A stretch of DNA of 7,181 nt. It comes from Brevundimonas sp. UBA986. GTDB taxonomy: Bacteria > Pseudomonadota > Alphaproteobacteria > Caulobacterales > Caulobacteraceae. Location of the stretch: contig DBBK01000114.1 of NCBI GenBank assembly GCA_002292165.1, forward strand, positions 1-7,181. Direction: 5' to 3'. The first letter of the stretch is position 1. Each line of letters begins with the position of its first letter. The notes under the pieces are model-generated. The model made no database searches. It worked only from the letters and a program-made list of their open reading frames with translations, and was not told the origin of the DNA. Positions 1 to 5,531 of this stretch are shown here, in pieces. Position numbers and translations under genes: made by a program.

Positions 1-159
<159 letters not shown>

Positions 160-162
160 GCC

Positions 163-294
163 TCAGTCGTAGTCGCCGCGGCGCTTCCGTCTGGGCTTCT
201 TGAGGATCCCGCGCCGCATCAGCGGATCGCGGATCGACAGCCAGACGAGGACGCCGACGGCCCCCGCGACGATGGCGTAGAACAGCAGTTGCAT
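163..294 (-). CDS. Small single-pass membrane protein, 43 aa, unknown function
   Basis: ATG at 294-292, stop TGA at 165-163. The purine-rich GGGGGA just upstream on this strand (about 299-304) is a plausible ribosome binding site. Residues 3-21 (LLFYAIVAGAVGVLVWLSI) form one hydrophobic segment. The tail from residue 22 carries ten Arg/Lys in 18 positions (R22, R27, R28, K32, K33, R35-R39) and ends GDYD. By the positive-inside rule the tail should be cytoplasmic and the N-terminus periplasmic. I do not recognise a family. Support for it being real: a sensible start and SD, a clean TM-plus-basic-tail layout, and an end that fits exactly against the thiolase stop. Against: it is short, and GC-rich DNA makes spurious short frames common. 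It lies downstream of the repeat pair and may be expressed on its own. Confidence 0.6.
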   Translation of the reverse strand: MQLLFYAIVAGAVGVLVWLSIRDPLMRRGILKKPRRKRRGDYD

Positions 295-364
295 CGCTTC
301 CCCCAAAGCGAACCAGCCCTGGGCAATTGACGGCGCCGGTCATGCGCCGCCTCATCGGGGGATG

Positions 365-418
365 CCCTTCTCCCCTTGCGGGAGAAGGTGGCTCGCGAAG
401 CGAGACGGATGAGGGGTC
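365..418 (+). repeat. Palindromic repeat, type 1, left copy
   Basis: This is the left arm of an inverted pair; the right arm is at 469-518. It contains a 9-bp hairpin (CCTTCTCCC 366-374 / GGGAGAAGG 380-388, loop CTTGC), a GGTG linker, a second hairpin (CTCGC 392-396, loop GAA, GCGAG 400-404), and an inner tail CGGATGAGGGGTC (406-418). The outer 26 bases and the 13-base tail are identical to those of the right copy in reverse complement; only the second hairpin differs. From memory it resembles the RIME/REP-like intergenic repeats of rhizobia and other alphaproteobacteria. A 50-base spacer (419-468) with no recognisable content separates the two arms. Confidence 0.9.
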
Positions 419-468
419 GAGTTGTGCTGAAAAGTCGAGGGACGTGTCTTCCCCGGACAGGTCGGTGT

Positions 469-518
469 GACCCCTCATCCGCCCCTTCGGGGCACCTTCT
501 CCCGCAAGGGGAGAAGGG
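469..518 (-). repeat. Palindromic repeat, type 1, right copy (inverted)
   Basis: This is the reverse complement of the left copy at 365-418. It has the same 9-bp outer hairpin (497-517 region) and the same GGATGAGGGG-type tail facing inward. Its second hairpin is GCCCC (481-485), loop TTC (GAA on the minus strand), GGGGC (489-493). Stem bases are thus exchanged while the triloop is kept. Its outer edge lies within about 10 bases of the last recognisable helicase codon (about 524-527), so this copy marks the breakpoint of that gene. Confidence 0.9.
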
Positions 519-1153
519 GAGTGAGGGCGGAGCCAATCTCTGATCAAATCCGGGTCGTCGATGGTCGCCGACAGGGCCACCCGCCGCATCGCCGGGGCGA
601 ACTGCTGCAACCGCGCGATCCCGAGCGCCAGCAGGTCGCCGCGCTTGCCGCTCCAGATGGCGTGGACCTCGTCCAGCACGATGCATTTGAGGTCGGCGAA
701 ATAGGCCCGCGCGCCGTCCCAGGCGCAGAACAGGGCCAGCTGCTCCGGCGTGGTCAGGAGGATGTCGGGCGGGAAGTCGCGCTGGCGCTGCTTCTTGGAC
801 TGCTTCGTATCCCCCGTCCGGCTCTCGACATGGATGTTCAGCCCGATCTCGCGGATGGGCGTCATCAGGTTGCGTTCGACGTCGGTGGTCAGGGCCTTGA
901 GCGGCGAGATGTAGATGGTGTGGATGCCCGAGCCGGGGCCGATGGCCGGCCGCGGCCCGCGCTCGGCCAATTCGATCAGACTGGGCAGGAAGCCCGCCAG
1001 GGTCTTGCCGCCGCCGGTCGGGGCGACCAGCAGGGCGTGCTGTCCGGCGATGCCCGCCGCGATCATCTCGGCCTGATGCCGTCTGAGGCTCCATCCCCGC
1101 CTGGCGAACCAGTCGGCGAACAGGGGCGGCAATGTCGCGGCGGTCGGCGTCAC
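519..1153 (-). pseudogene. Ligase-associated DEXH-box helicase (Lhr-like), truncated after first RecA domain
   Basis: The GTG at 1153-1151 is the first possible start after the in-frame TAG of the upstream gene's end. The frame then gives about 210 residues matching the N-terminus of the Lhr-like helicases encoded with ATP-dependent DNA ligase and a repair exonuclease. Visible motifs: the N-terminal RRGWSLRRHQAEM helix (19-31), Walker A APTGGGKT (44-51), motif Ia SPLKAL (83-88), TGDT (113-116), motif Ib TTPE (134-137), DEVH Walker B (161-164) and motif III SAT (195-197). Homology ends at DDPDLIRDWL (199-208), where the palindromic repeat begins. The second RecA domain, winged helix and C-terminal domains are missing from a family usually about 800 residues long. 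The frame has no stop before base 1 of the window, so any product would carry a long nonsense tail. Without motifs IV-VI it cannot be an active helicase. The 3' boundary given is the repeat edge. Confidence 0.85.
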
Positions 1154-1186
1154 CGGCGACCTATAGCATGTTCCCGTTCCGTTTCC

Positions 1187-1408
1187 CTAGTGGGTCCGGG
1201 GCGGCGCCTTCGCCTCGATCCAGGCGATGCGGCGGTCCATGTCGGCGACGACCTCCTGGAGGCGGGCCTTTTCGGAGGCCATGTCGACGGGGGTGCCGTC
1301 TTCATAGGTGATCTGGGCGCCCTTCTCGATCAGGTCGAGGCGGAAGAGGGCGGTGACGCGCTGGGCCTTGAAGCGTTCGAGTTCGGCATCGTCGCTTTGG
1401 GCGCTCAT
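1187..1408 (-). CDS. Hypothetical protein, 73 aa, charged and helical
   Basis: I do not recognise a named family. The protein starts MSAQSDDAELERFKAQRV and ends EAKAPPRTH. It is rich in Glu, Asp, Lys and Arg, has no membrane segment and no cysteines, and looks like two amphipathic helices (about 8-29 and 43-66) around a short ITYEDGTPVD turn (33-42). The spacing of hydrophobic residues in LQEVVADMDRRIAWIEA suggests a short coiled coil. Its ATG (1408-1406) overlaps the stop of the RidA-family gene as ATGA, and no Shine-Dalgarno sequence precedes it, so it is probably translated by coupling to that gene. The stop is 33 bases before the GTG of the helicase remnant. The tight operon position makes it a likely real gene of unknown function. 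Confidence 0.75.
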   Translation of the reverse strand: MSAQSDDAELERFKAQRVTALFRLDLIEKGAQITYEDGTPVDMASEKARLQEVVADMDRRIAWIEAKAPPRTH

Positions 1409-1746
1409 TTCGCAGCCGTCACGACGATCTCGACCAGATAGTCGGGCGAGGCCAGCCTGGCTTCCGAGGTGGCGCGGGCCGGCGGGTTGGCGGGGTCGAC
1501 CCAGGCGTCCCAGACGCTGTTCATGGCGGCGAAGTCGGCGATGTCGGCCAGCCAGATGGTCGCCATCAGGATCTTCGACTTGTCCGATCCGGCGAGACCC
1601 AGCAGGCGCTCGATTTCGGAGAGGCAGGTCCTGGTCTGGGCGACGACGTCCTCGCCGGGCTCCCCGACCTGACCGGCGAGGTAGATGGTGTCGCCGTGGA
1701 TCACGGCCTCGCTCATGCGGGCGCCGGGTTCGAGACGGGTGATCAT
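1405..1746 (-). CDS. RidA/YjgF/YER057c/UK114-family protein
   Basis: The protein has 113 residues, close to the usual 110-130 for this trimeric family. Archetypal RidA hydrolyses reactive enamine/imine intermediates (for example 2-aminoacrylate from PLP enzymes) to keto acids plus ammonia in the cytoplasm; other family members act in specific catabolic routes. Visible: an N-terminal strand pair with IYLAGQVG (21-28), the QTRTCLSEIERLLGLAGSDKSKIL helix region (37-60), WLADIADFAAMNSVWDAWV (65-83), and PPARATSEARLASPDYLVEI (88-107). Arg91 and Glu106 are 15 residues apart, matching the spacing of catalytic Arg105 and Glu120 in E. coli RidA, so deaminase activity is plausible. The start at 1746 is supported by AGGAG (1758-1754), 7 bases upstream. 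The gene lies 38 bases after the M20 amidohydrolase gene and overlaps the next gene by ATGA, consistent with one operon. Whether it is a RidA proper or an Rid2-7 type cannot be decided from motifs alone. Confidence 0.92.
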   Translation of the reverse strand: MITRLEPGARMSEAVIHGDTIYLAGQVGEPGEDVVAQTRTCLSEIERLLGLAGSDKSKILMATIWLADIADFAAMNSVWDAWVDPANPPARATSEARLASPDYLVEIVVTAAK

Positions 1747-1784
1747 GGCGGGGCTCCTGAAAGTTTGGCCCCGCCTCTAACGCA

Positions 1785-3119
1785 CTATGGCCGCTGCAGG
1801 AACCGGATCGCGGTCATCACATGGGCGCGGACGCCGACCGGCAGCACGCTTTCGTCGACGTCGAAGCCGGGCGAGTGGTTGGGGGCGGCGGTGGCGGGGT
1901 CCTCGCCGATCTTGGTCCCGCCGAGGTGGTAGAAGACGCCCGGGATCTGGCCCTGGAAGTAGGAGAAGTCCTCGGCGACCGTGGTCGGGGGGCTGGCCGG
2001 ATTGACGTTTCCGGCGCCCGCCGCCTCTTCCAGCACCGGGGCCAGCCAGGTCGACAGGGCCGGGTCGTTGTAGGTCAGGGCCGCGTTCTGGCGGATCGAG
2101 AAGTCGGCGGTAGCGCCATAGATGCCGGCGACGTGGTCGATGGCGGCCTCGGCCCGCTTCACCAAATCGTCGCGGGAGGCGATGTCGAAGGTGCGCAGCG
2201 TCCCCGACAGCGTCGACTGGTCCGGAATGATGTTGTAGCGGACGCCGGCGTTGATGGTGGAAATCGTGAAGACGGTCGGATGGACGGTCGGATCGAGGGT
2301 CCGGGCGGTCAGGGTGTTGATCGTCTCGACCACCTGGCTGGTCGCCGCGATGACATCGACGCCGCGCCAGGGCCAGGCGCCGTGGGTCTGTTTGCCATGC
2401 AGGACGATGTCGATGCGGTCCGACGCCGCCATGAAGCCCTGCGGCCGATAGAAGAGGGTTCCGGTCTTACCGGGCACGACGTGGATGCCGAAAATGGCCT
2501 CGACCTTCGGATTGTCGAGCGCGCCCTCCTTGATCATCAGGGCCGCGCCGCCCAGCGGTTCCCCGGGAGGGGCCCCCTCTTCGGCGGGCTGGAAGATGAA
2601 GACCACGGTCCCGGGAATGCGATCCTTCATCTTCGACAGGACCTCGGCGGCGCCCAGCAGCATGGCCATATGGGCGTCGTGGCCGCAGGCGTGGGCGACC
2701 GGCACGGTCTGGCCCATGTATGTCCCGGTGGCGGTCGAGGCGAAGGGCTCGCCCGTCGCCTCCTGCACCGGCAGGGCGTCCATGTCCGAGCGCAGGGCGA
2801 CGACGTGATTGCCCGGCAGGCCGCCGTGCAGGACGGCGATCACCCCGGTCTTGCCGACGCCCGTGCGGACCTCCAGCCCCATGGCCCTCAGATGTTCGGC
2901 GATCCAGGCGGCGGTGTTGACCTCGGCGAAGCCCAGTTCGGGGTTCTGGTGCAGGTGGCGGCGCCATTCGATGACGCTGGGGTTGATTTCCGCCGCCGCC
3001 GCCGCGACCTCGGCGGAAAGGGTGTCCGGCGCCGCCGTCTGGGCCTGAACCGCCCCTGCTCCCAGAGCCAGCGCCGAGGTCAGGGCGAACGACATCAGGC
3101 GGGATTTCAGGCGGGTCAT
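1785..3119 (-). CDS. Secreted M20-family amidohydrolase (M20D, hippurate hydrolase-like)
   Basis: The protein has 444 residues. Enzymes of this type cleave N-acyl amino acids or similar amides with a two-metal site. In order: a signal peptide (residues 1-26, MTRLKSR then a hydrophobic stretch, cleavage probably after VQA), the N-terminal EWRRHLHQNPELGF (51-64), SDMDALP (111-117), metal-binding HACGHDAH (143-150, with C145 and H147), FQPAEEG with catalytic/ligand Glu180 and Glu181, GIHVVPG (H213), a dimerisation domain starting near HGKQTHGAWP (241-250), and the last metal ligand H415 in APNHSPGF. All expected M20D ligands are present. An upstream in-frame ATG at 3230 was rejected: ATG 3119 begins a proper signal peptide and is preceded by GGAGAAG (3129-3123). 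The signal peptide points to a periplasmic or exported enzyme, while the RidA-family protein downstream lacks one. The substrate cannot be told from sequence; peptidase-like dipeptide or acyl-amino-acid substrates are both possible. Confidence 0.95.
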   Translation of the reverse strand: MTRLKSRLMSFALTSALALGAGAVQAQTAAPDTLSAEVAAAAAEINPSVIEWRRHLHQNPELGFAEVNTAAWIAEHLRAMGLEVRTGVGKTGVIAVLHGGLPGNHVVALRSDMDALPVQEATGEPFASTATGTYMGQTVPVAHACGHDAHMAMLLGAAEVLSKMKDRIPGTVVFIFQPAEEGAPPGEPLGGAALMIKEGALDNPKVEAIFGIHVVPGKTGTLFYRPQGFMAASDRIDIVLHGKQTHGAWPWRGVDVIAATSQVVETINTLTARTLDPTVHPTVFTISTINAGVRYNIIPDQSTLSGTLRTFDIASRDDLVKRAEAAIDHVAGIYGATADFSIRQNAALTYNDPALSTWLAPVLEEAAGAGNVNPASPPTTVAEDFSYFQGQIPGVFYHLGGTKIGEDPATAAPNHSPGFDVDESVLPVGVRAHVMTAIRFLQRP

Positions 3120-3122
3120 GAG

Positions 3123-3129
3123 CTTCTCC
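3123..3129 (-). promoter_or_regulatory. Shine-Dalgarno of the M20 amidohydrolase gene
   Basis: GGAGAAG on the minus strand. GGAG ends 6 bases before ATG 3119-3117. It decides the start in favour of the signal-peptide ATG over the in-frame ATG at 3230, which would add 37 non-hydrophobic residues reaching into the divergent gene. Confidence 0.7.
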
Positions 3130-3145
3130 GGGAGGGACGGCCGAT

Positions 3146-3173
3146 CATGAAGCTTCGGCGACGCGATGCGCAA
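3146..3173 (-). promoter_or_regulatory. Candidate housekeeping promoter for the M20-RidA operon
   Basis: On the minus strand, TTGCGC (3173-3168) is followed after 14 bases by GCTTCATG (3153-3146). This partly fits the Caulobacter sigma-73 consensus as I remember it (TTGaCgS, 10-14 bases, GCtANAWC): the TTG and GCT cores and the A/T positions match, while others do not. Transcription would start near 3140, giving a short leader that contains the Shine-Dalgarno at 3123-3129. The match is partial and unproven. Confidence 0.3.
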
Positions 3174-3213
3174 GGCGCTTGCGTCCGTCTCGCGAGTCAG
3201 CGATCTCCGGAGC

Positions 3214-3585
3214 ATGGCTGACAAACCCATTCAGGTCGCAAAGACGCAGTGGAAGGACGTCGTCCTCGTCTGCAAGAAATGCTCGAAGAAGCTGGACGGC
3301 GGTTTCGGGCCCGAGGGCGACCAGTCGCTGAAGAAGGCGCTGAAGCGCTATCTCAAGCCGCCCAAGAGCGCGAAGGCCGGCAAGGGGCGCAAGGCCGAGC
3401 TGACCGTCAAACACACCGACTGTTTCGACGTCTGCCCCAGGAACGCGGTCATCGCCGTCAACGCCGCCAATCCCAAGGCCCTGCTGATCGTCCCGGTCGG
3501 CGCCGACCTGCTGGAGGTCAAGGCGCGGCTGGGGCTGAATGACGGACGGCGGACACGGCCGGACCTCACCCTGATCGGGAGCTAG
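3214..3585 (+). CDS. Thioredoxin-like (2Fe-2S) ferredoxin-domain protein
   Basis: The protein has 123 residues and is probably a small cytoplasmic redox or metal-binding protein. Four cysteines are visible: C20 and C23 in VLVCKKCSKKL, and C70 and C74 in HTDCFDVCPRNAV. The second pair (CX3C followed by a hydrophobic strand and then LLIVPVGADLLEVKARLGL) is typical of thioredoxin-fold [2Fe-2S] ferredoxins. The CX2C spacing of the first pair is shorter than in classical members, so the metal cluster is inferred. A basic insert (about 48-60, KPPKSAKAGKGRK) lies between the pairs. ATG 3214 was chosen over the in-frame ATG 3166 because it starts at the fold and leaves room for the divergent promoter. 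GGAG (3209-3212) is only 1 base before it, so the start or a short-leader mode of initiation is not certain. The MFS gene begins 6 bases after its stop, so the two are probably co-transcribed. Confidence 0.85.
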   Translation: MADKPIQVAKTQWKDVVLVCKKCSKKLDGGFGPEGDQSLKKALKRYLKPPKSAKAGKGRKAELTVKHTDCFDVCPRNAVIAVNAANPKALLIVPVGADLLEVKARLGLNDGRRTRPDLTLIGS

Positions 3586-3591
3586 GCGGCC

Positions 3592-4893
3592 GTGTCCATG
3601 CCGCCCCGGTCCCCCGCCTTCATCATGCTGTGCGCGGTCAGTCTGATCGCTTCGGCCGGGAATATGGCGCTGCAGGCGGTGCTGCCGGCGATCGGGCGGC
3701 AGTTTCATCTGGCCGATACGCTGGTCGTCGGGGTCTTCGCCATCTCGGCCCTGATGTGGACCCTGACCTCGCCGGTCTGGGCGCGGCTGTCGGACCGGCT
3801 GGGGCGAAAGAGGGTCATCCTGATCGGCATGGCGGGGTTCAGCGCCTCGATGGCCGGGTTCGGTCTGGCCGCCACCTCGGGGCTGGAGCACTGGTTGGGG
3901 CCGGTGATGGCCTTCGTCCTGATGGCGGTGGGGCGGACCATCTACGGCGTCTTCGGCTCGGCCGCCCCGATCGCCTCACAGGCCTATGTCGCCGACCGCA
4001 CGGCGCCGGAGGAGCGGACCCAGGCCATGTCCCTGCTGGCCTCGGCGCAAGGGCTGGGCACGGTCATCGGTCCCACGCTGGCGCCGCTGCTGATCCTGCC
4101 GGTCGTGGGACTGGCCGGGCCGATGTACGTCTTCGCCGCCGTCGCCGCCGCGGCCTTCGTCTGGGTGGCGCGCAAGCTGCCGAGCGGGGGCGTGACCCGC
4201 ATCCCCTCGCCGACGGGCCAGAAGGATCATGACGGAAGGGGTCTGTGGAAGGACGCCCGGGTGCGGGACTTCCTGATCTACGGCCTGCTGGTCACGGGAG
4301 CCCAGGCGATCAACATTTCGGTGCTGGGCTTCCACGTCATCGACGAGATGGCGAAAACGGGACTGACCACGCTGCAGGCCCAACCCTTCATCGCCACGGC
4401 CATGTTCGCCGGGGCCGCCGCGACCCTGATGGTGCAGTGGGGGCTGATCCCCCTGCTGAAGCTCGAGCCGCGCGCCCTGATGCGCTGGGGCGCGGGGATG
4501 GCTCTGGCCGGCAATCTGCTGAGTATCTTCGCGCCCGGTTTCTATGGGGTGGTCGTCGGCTATGCTGTGGTGTCGATGGGCGTCGGCTTCGCCCGGCCGG
4601 GCTTCACGGCGGGCGCCTCCCTGGCAGTCGGACCGGCCGAGCAGGGGGCGGTGGCGGGACTGATGATGTCCATCGCGGGGATCAGCTATCTGGTCCCGCC
4701 GGTGGTCGGGGTGGCGCTGTATCAACTGGCCGGGTTCGGGCCGTTCGCGGCCAATGCGGCGTTGCTGGCGCTCGCTTTTGTGATCTGCATGACCAGCGCG
4801 GCGCTGAGGGCTGCGGCCGTCTCGACGGGGGTCGGGGCGGAGGCGGCGTCCGAGCCGCCCGCCTCCCAGCCGGGTCCGGAAGGCAATCGCTGA
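3592..4893 (+). CDS. MFS transporter, 12-TM DHA1/TetA-like antiporter type
   Basis: The protein has 433 residues, about the usual size, and would sit in the inner membrane exporting a drug-like or metabolite substrate in exchange for protons. Visible: TM1 (about 9-30), the motif A loop PVWARLSDRLGRKRV (61-75) with D68, R69, G71, R72 and K73 between TM2 and TM3, VGRTIYGVFGSAAPIASQAYVAD (113-135), ERTQAMSLLASAQGLGTVIGP (141-161) resembling the antiporter motif C region, a polar central loop (about 194-226), then six more hydrophobic segments in the C-terminal half up to about 407. The last 25 residues are a polar Ala/Pro/Gly tail. GTG 3592 has AGG 5 bases upstream; ATG 3598, two codons in, is the alternative start. 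It directly follows the ferredoxin-like gene. The substrate cannot be predicted, and a resistance role would be a guess. Confidence 0.93.
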   Translation: MSMPPRSPAFIMLCAVSLIASAGNMALQAVLPAIGRQFHLADTLVVGVFAISALMWTLTSPVWARLSDRLGRKRVILIGMAGFSASMAGFGLAATSGLEHWLGPVMAFVLMAVGRTIYGVFGSAAPIASQAYVADRTAPEERTQAMSLLASAQGLGTVIGPTLAPLLILPVVGLAGPMYVFAAVAAAAFVWVARKLPSGGVTRIPSPTGQKDHDGRGLWKDARVRDFLIYGLLVTGAQAINISVLGFHVIDEMAKTGLTTLQAQPFIATAMFAGAAATLMVQWGLIPLLKLEPRALMRWGAGMALAGNLLSIFAPGFYGVVVGYAVVSMGVGFARPGFTAGASLAVGPAEQGAVAGLMMSIAGISYLVPPVVGVALYQLAGFGPFAANAALLALAFVICMTSAALRAAAVSTGVGAEAASEPPASQPGPEGNR

Positions 4894-4947
4894 CCGCGAC
4901 ATCGGACCTGTCTTCCTTCCGCCCGCGCGCCGTGCCACAGACCGGGC

Positions 4948-5394
4948 ATGGACAGTTCGACACGCATCGAAAACCGCATCGGGGTGCAGGCCACCTCGGA
5001 CACGATCTGGAGCCTGGTCGGCGATCTGGCGACCTGGAGCAGCTGGAACCCGATCGAGACAGGCGCCGAGGGCCGCATCGGCTATGGCGGCTCGATCAGC
5101 CTGACCGAGGCCATTCCGGGGATGCCCGAGCGGCAGGTGATCGGCAAGGTCGGCGACTGGCGCCCCTACGCCCAGCTGATCTGGCACGAGCGGCGCGGCT
5201 GGCAGTTCAACGCCATGCGCTATTTCGAGATCGAGGAGCTGGTGCCCGGCAACTGCATCGTCGCCAACGGCGTCTGGTTCGGGGGCTTCCGCGGCGAGTT
5301 CTTCCACGACAAGCACCGCAAGGCGATCAAGGAGGCCTATATCGGCGTCGGCGAGGCCCTGAAGGCGGCGGCCGAGGCGATCGAAAAGGCGTAA
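4948..5394 (+). CDS. SRPBCC-family (START/Bet v1 fold) protein
   Basis: The protein has 148 residues, the standard single-domain length. The N-terminal strand and helix read IGVQATSDTIWSLVGDLATWSSWNP (11-35), a clear polyketide-cyclase/SRPBCC signature. It is followed by strands with a GYGGSISLTEAIPG turn (45-58), WHERRGWQFNAMRYFEIEEL (79-98), and a long C-terminal helix (about 121-147, HDKHRKAIKEAY...) that closes the hydrophobic cavity. Such proteins bind small hydrophobic ligands or act as cyclases or hydrolases; the ligand here is unknown. It lies 54 bases after the MFS stop on the same strand. No Shine-Dalgarno precedes ATG 4948 (the leader reads CCACAGACCGGGC), so it may be weakly translated, leaderless, or dependent on upstream translation. 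Its stop is followed at once by the type 2 repeat pair. Confidence 0.9.
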   Translation: MDSSTRIENRIGVQATSDTIWSLVGDLATWSSWNPIETGAEGRIGYGGSISLTEAIPGMPERQVIGKVGDWRPYAQLIWHERRGWQFNAMRYFEIEELVPGNCIVANGVWFGGFRGEFFHDKHRKAIKEAYIGVGEALKAAAEAIEKA

Positions 5395-5395
5395 G

Positions 5396-5441
5396 GATCC
5401 TCCCCCATCGGGGGAGGGGACCGCGAAGCGGTGGAGGGGGC
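5396..5441 (+). repeat. Palindromic repeat, type 2, left copy
   Basis: It contains an 8-bp hairpin (CCTCCCCC 5399-5406, loop ATC, GGGGGAGG 5410-5417), a second hairpin (ACCGC 5420-5424, loop GAA, GCGGT 5428-5432), and an inner tail GGAGGGGGC (5433-5441). It starts one base after the SRPBCC stop codon. Its outer 22 bases match the right arm (5503-5524, reverse complement) with one difference, in the hairpin loop. It may also slow or end transcription between the convergent genes, but no run of T follows it. Confidence 0.85.
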
Positions 5442-5468
5442 CACATGCGGATCCCGCGTCTGGCTTGA

Positions 5469-5524
5469 GCCCCCTCCGTCTCCTCGCAAGGGCTCGGAGC
5501 CACCTCCCCCGACGGGGGAGGATC
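5469..5524 (-). repeat. Palindromic repeat, type 2, right copy (inverted)
   Basis: This is the inverted partner of 5396-5441. It has the outer hairpin CCTCCCCC (5503-5510), loop GAC, GGGGGAGG (5514-5521), then ATC to 5524. The inner tail GCCCCCTCC (5469-5477) is the exact complement of GGAGGGGGC. The middle part (5478-5502) is longer and less regular than in the left copy. The spacer between the arms is 27 bases (5442-5468). It ends 7 bases before the tadC stop codon. Confidence 0.85.
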
Positions 5525-5531
5525 GGTCGCC

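Noticed and set aside
365..518. CRISPR array or insertion sequence at the repeats near 365-518
   Set aside because: There are only two inverted copies with one spacer, with no direct repeats, no transposase frame and no target-site duplication that I can see.
219..1094. Alternative minus-strand frame of 291 codons over the helicase region
   Set aside because: It is shifted relative to the frame that carries Walker A, DEVH and SAT; its product is Arg/Pro-rich without motifs and runs through both repeats.
467..1441. Long open frame on the plus strand across the helicase and 73-aa genes
   Set aside because: It is antisense to clear helicase motifs, has low-complexity Arg/Gly/Asp-rich composition and no domain, and is a by-product of high GC codon positions.
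3179..3208. TTGCGT at 3179-3184 as a promoter for the ferredoxin-MFS pair
   Set aside because: No acceptable -10-like sequence follows at a suitable distance, so it is not annotated.
3166..3213. Upstream ATG extending the ferredoxin-like protein by 16 residues
   Set aside because: The extension lies outside the fold, has no SD and would cover the divergent promoter region; ATG 3214 fits better, though its SD spacing is poor.
1821..3221. 466-codon plus-strand frame opposite the M20 amidohydrolase
   Set aside because: The opposite strand encodes all M20D metal ligands and a signal peptide; this one is Gly/Arg/Asp-rich shadow sequence.
3976..5316. 446-codon minus-strand frame opposite the MFS and SRPBCC genes
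   Set aside because: It spans two real plus-strand genes and the gap between them, with no recognisable domain.
5399..5417. Intrinsic terminator after the SRPBCC gene
   Set aside because: The hairpin is strong but no T-rich tract follows on either strand, and the same structure is part of an inverted repeat pair, so it is called a repeat.
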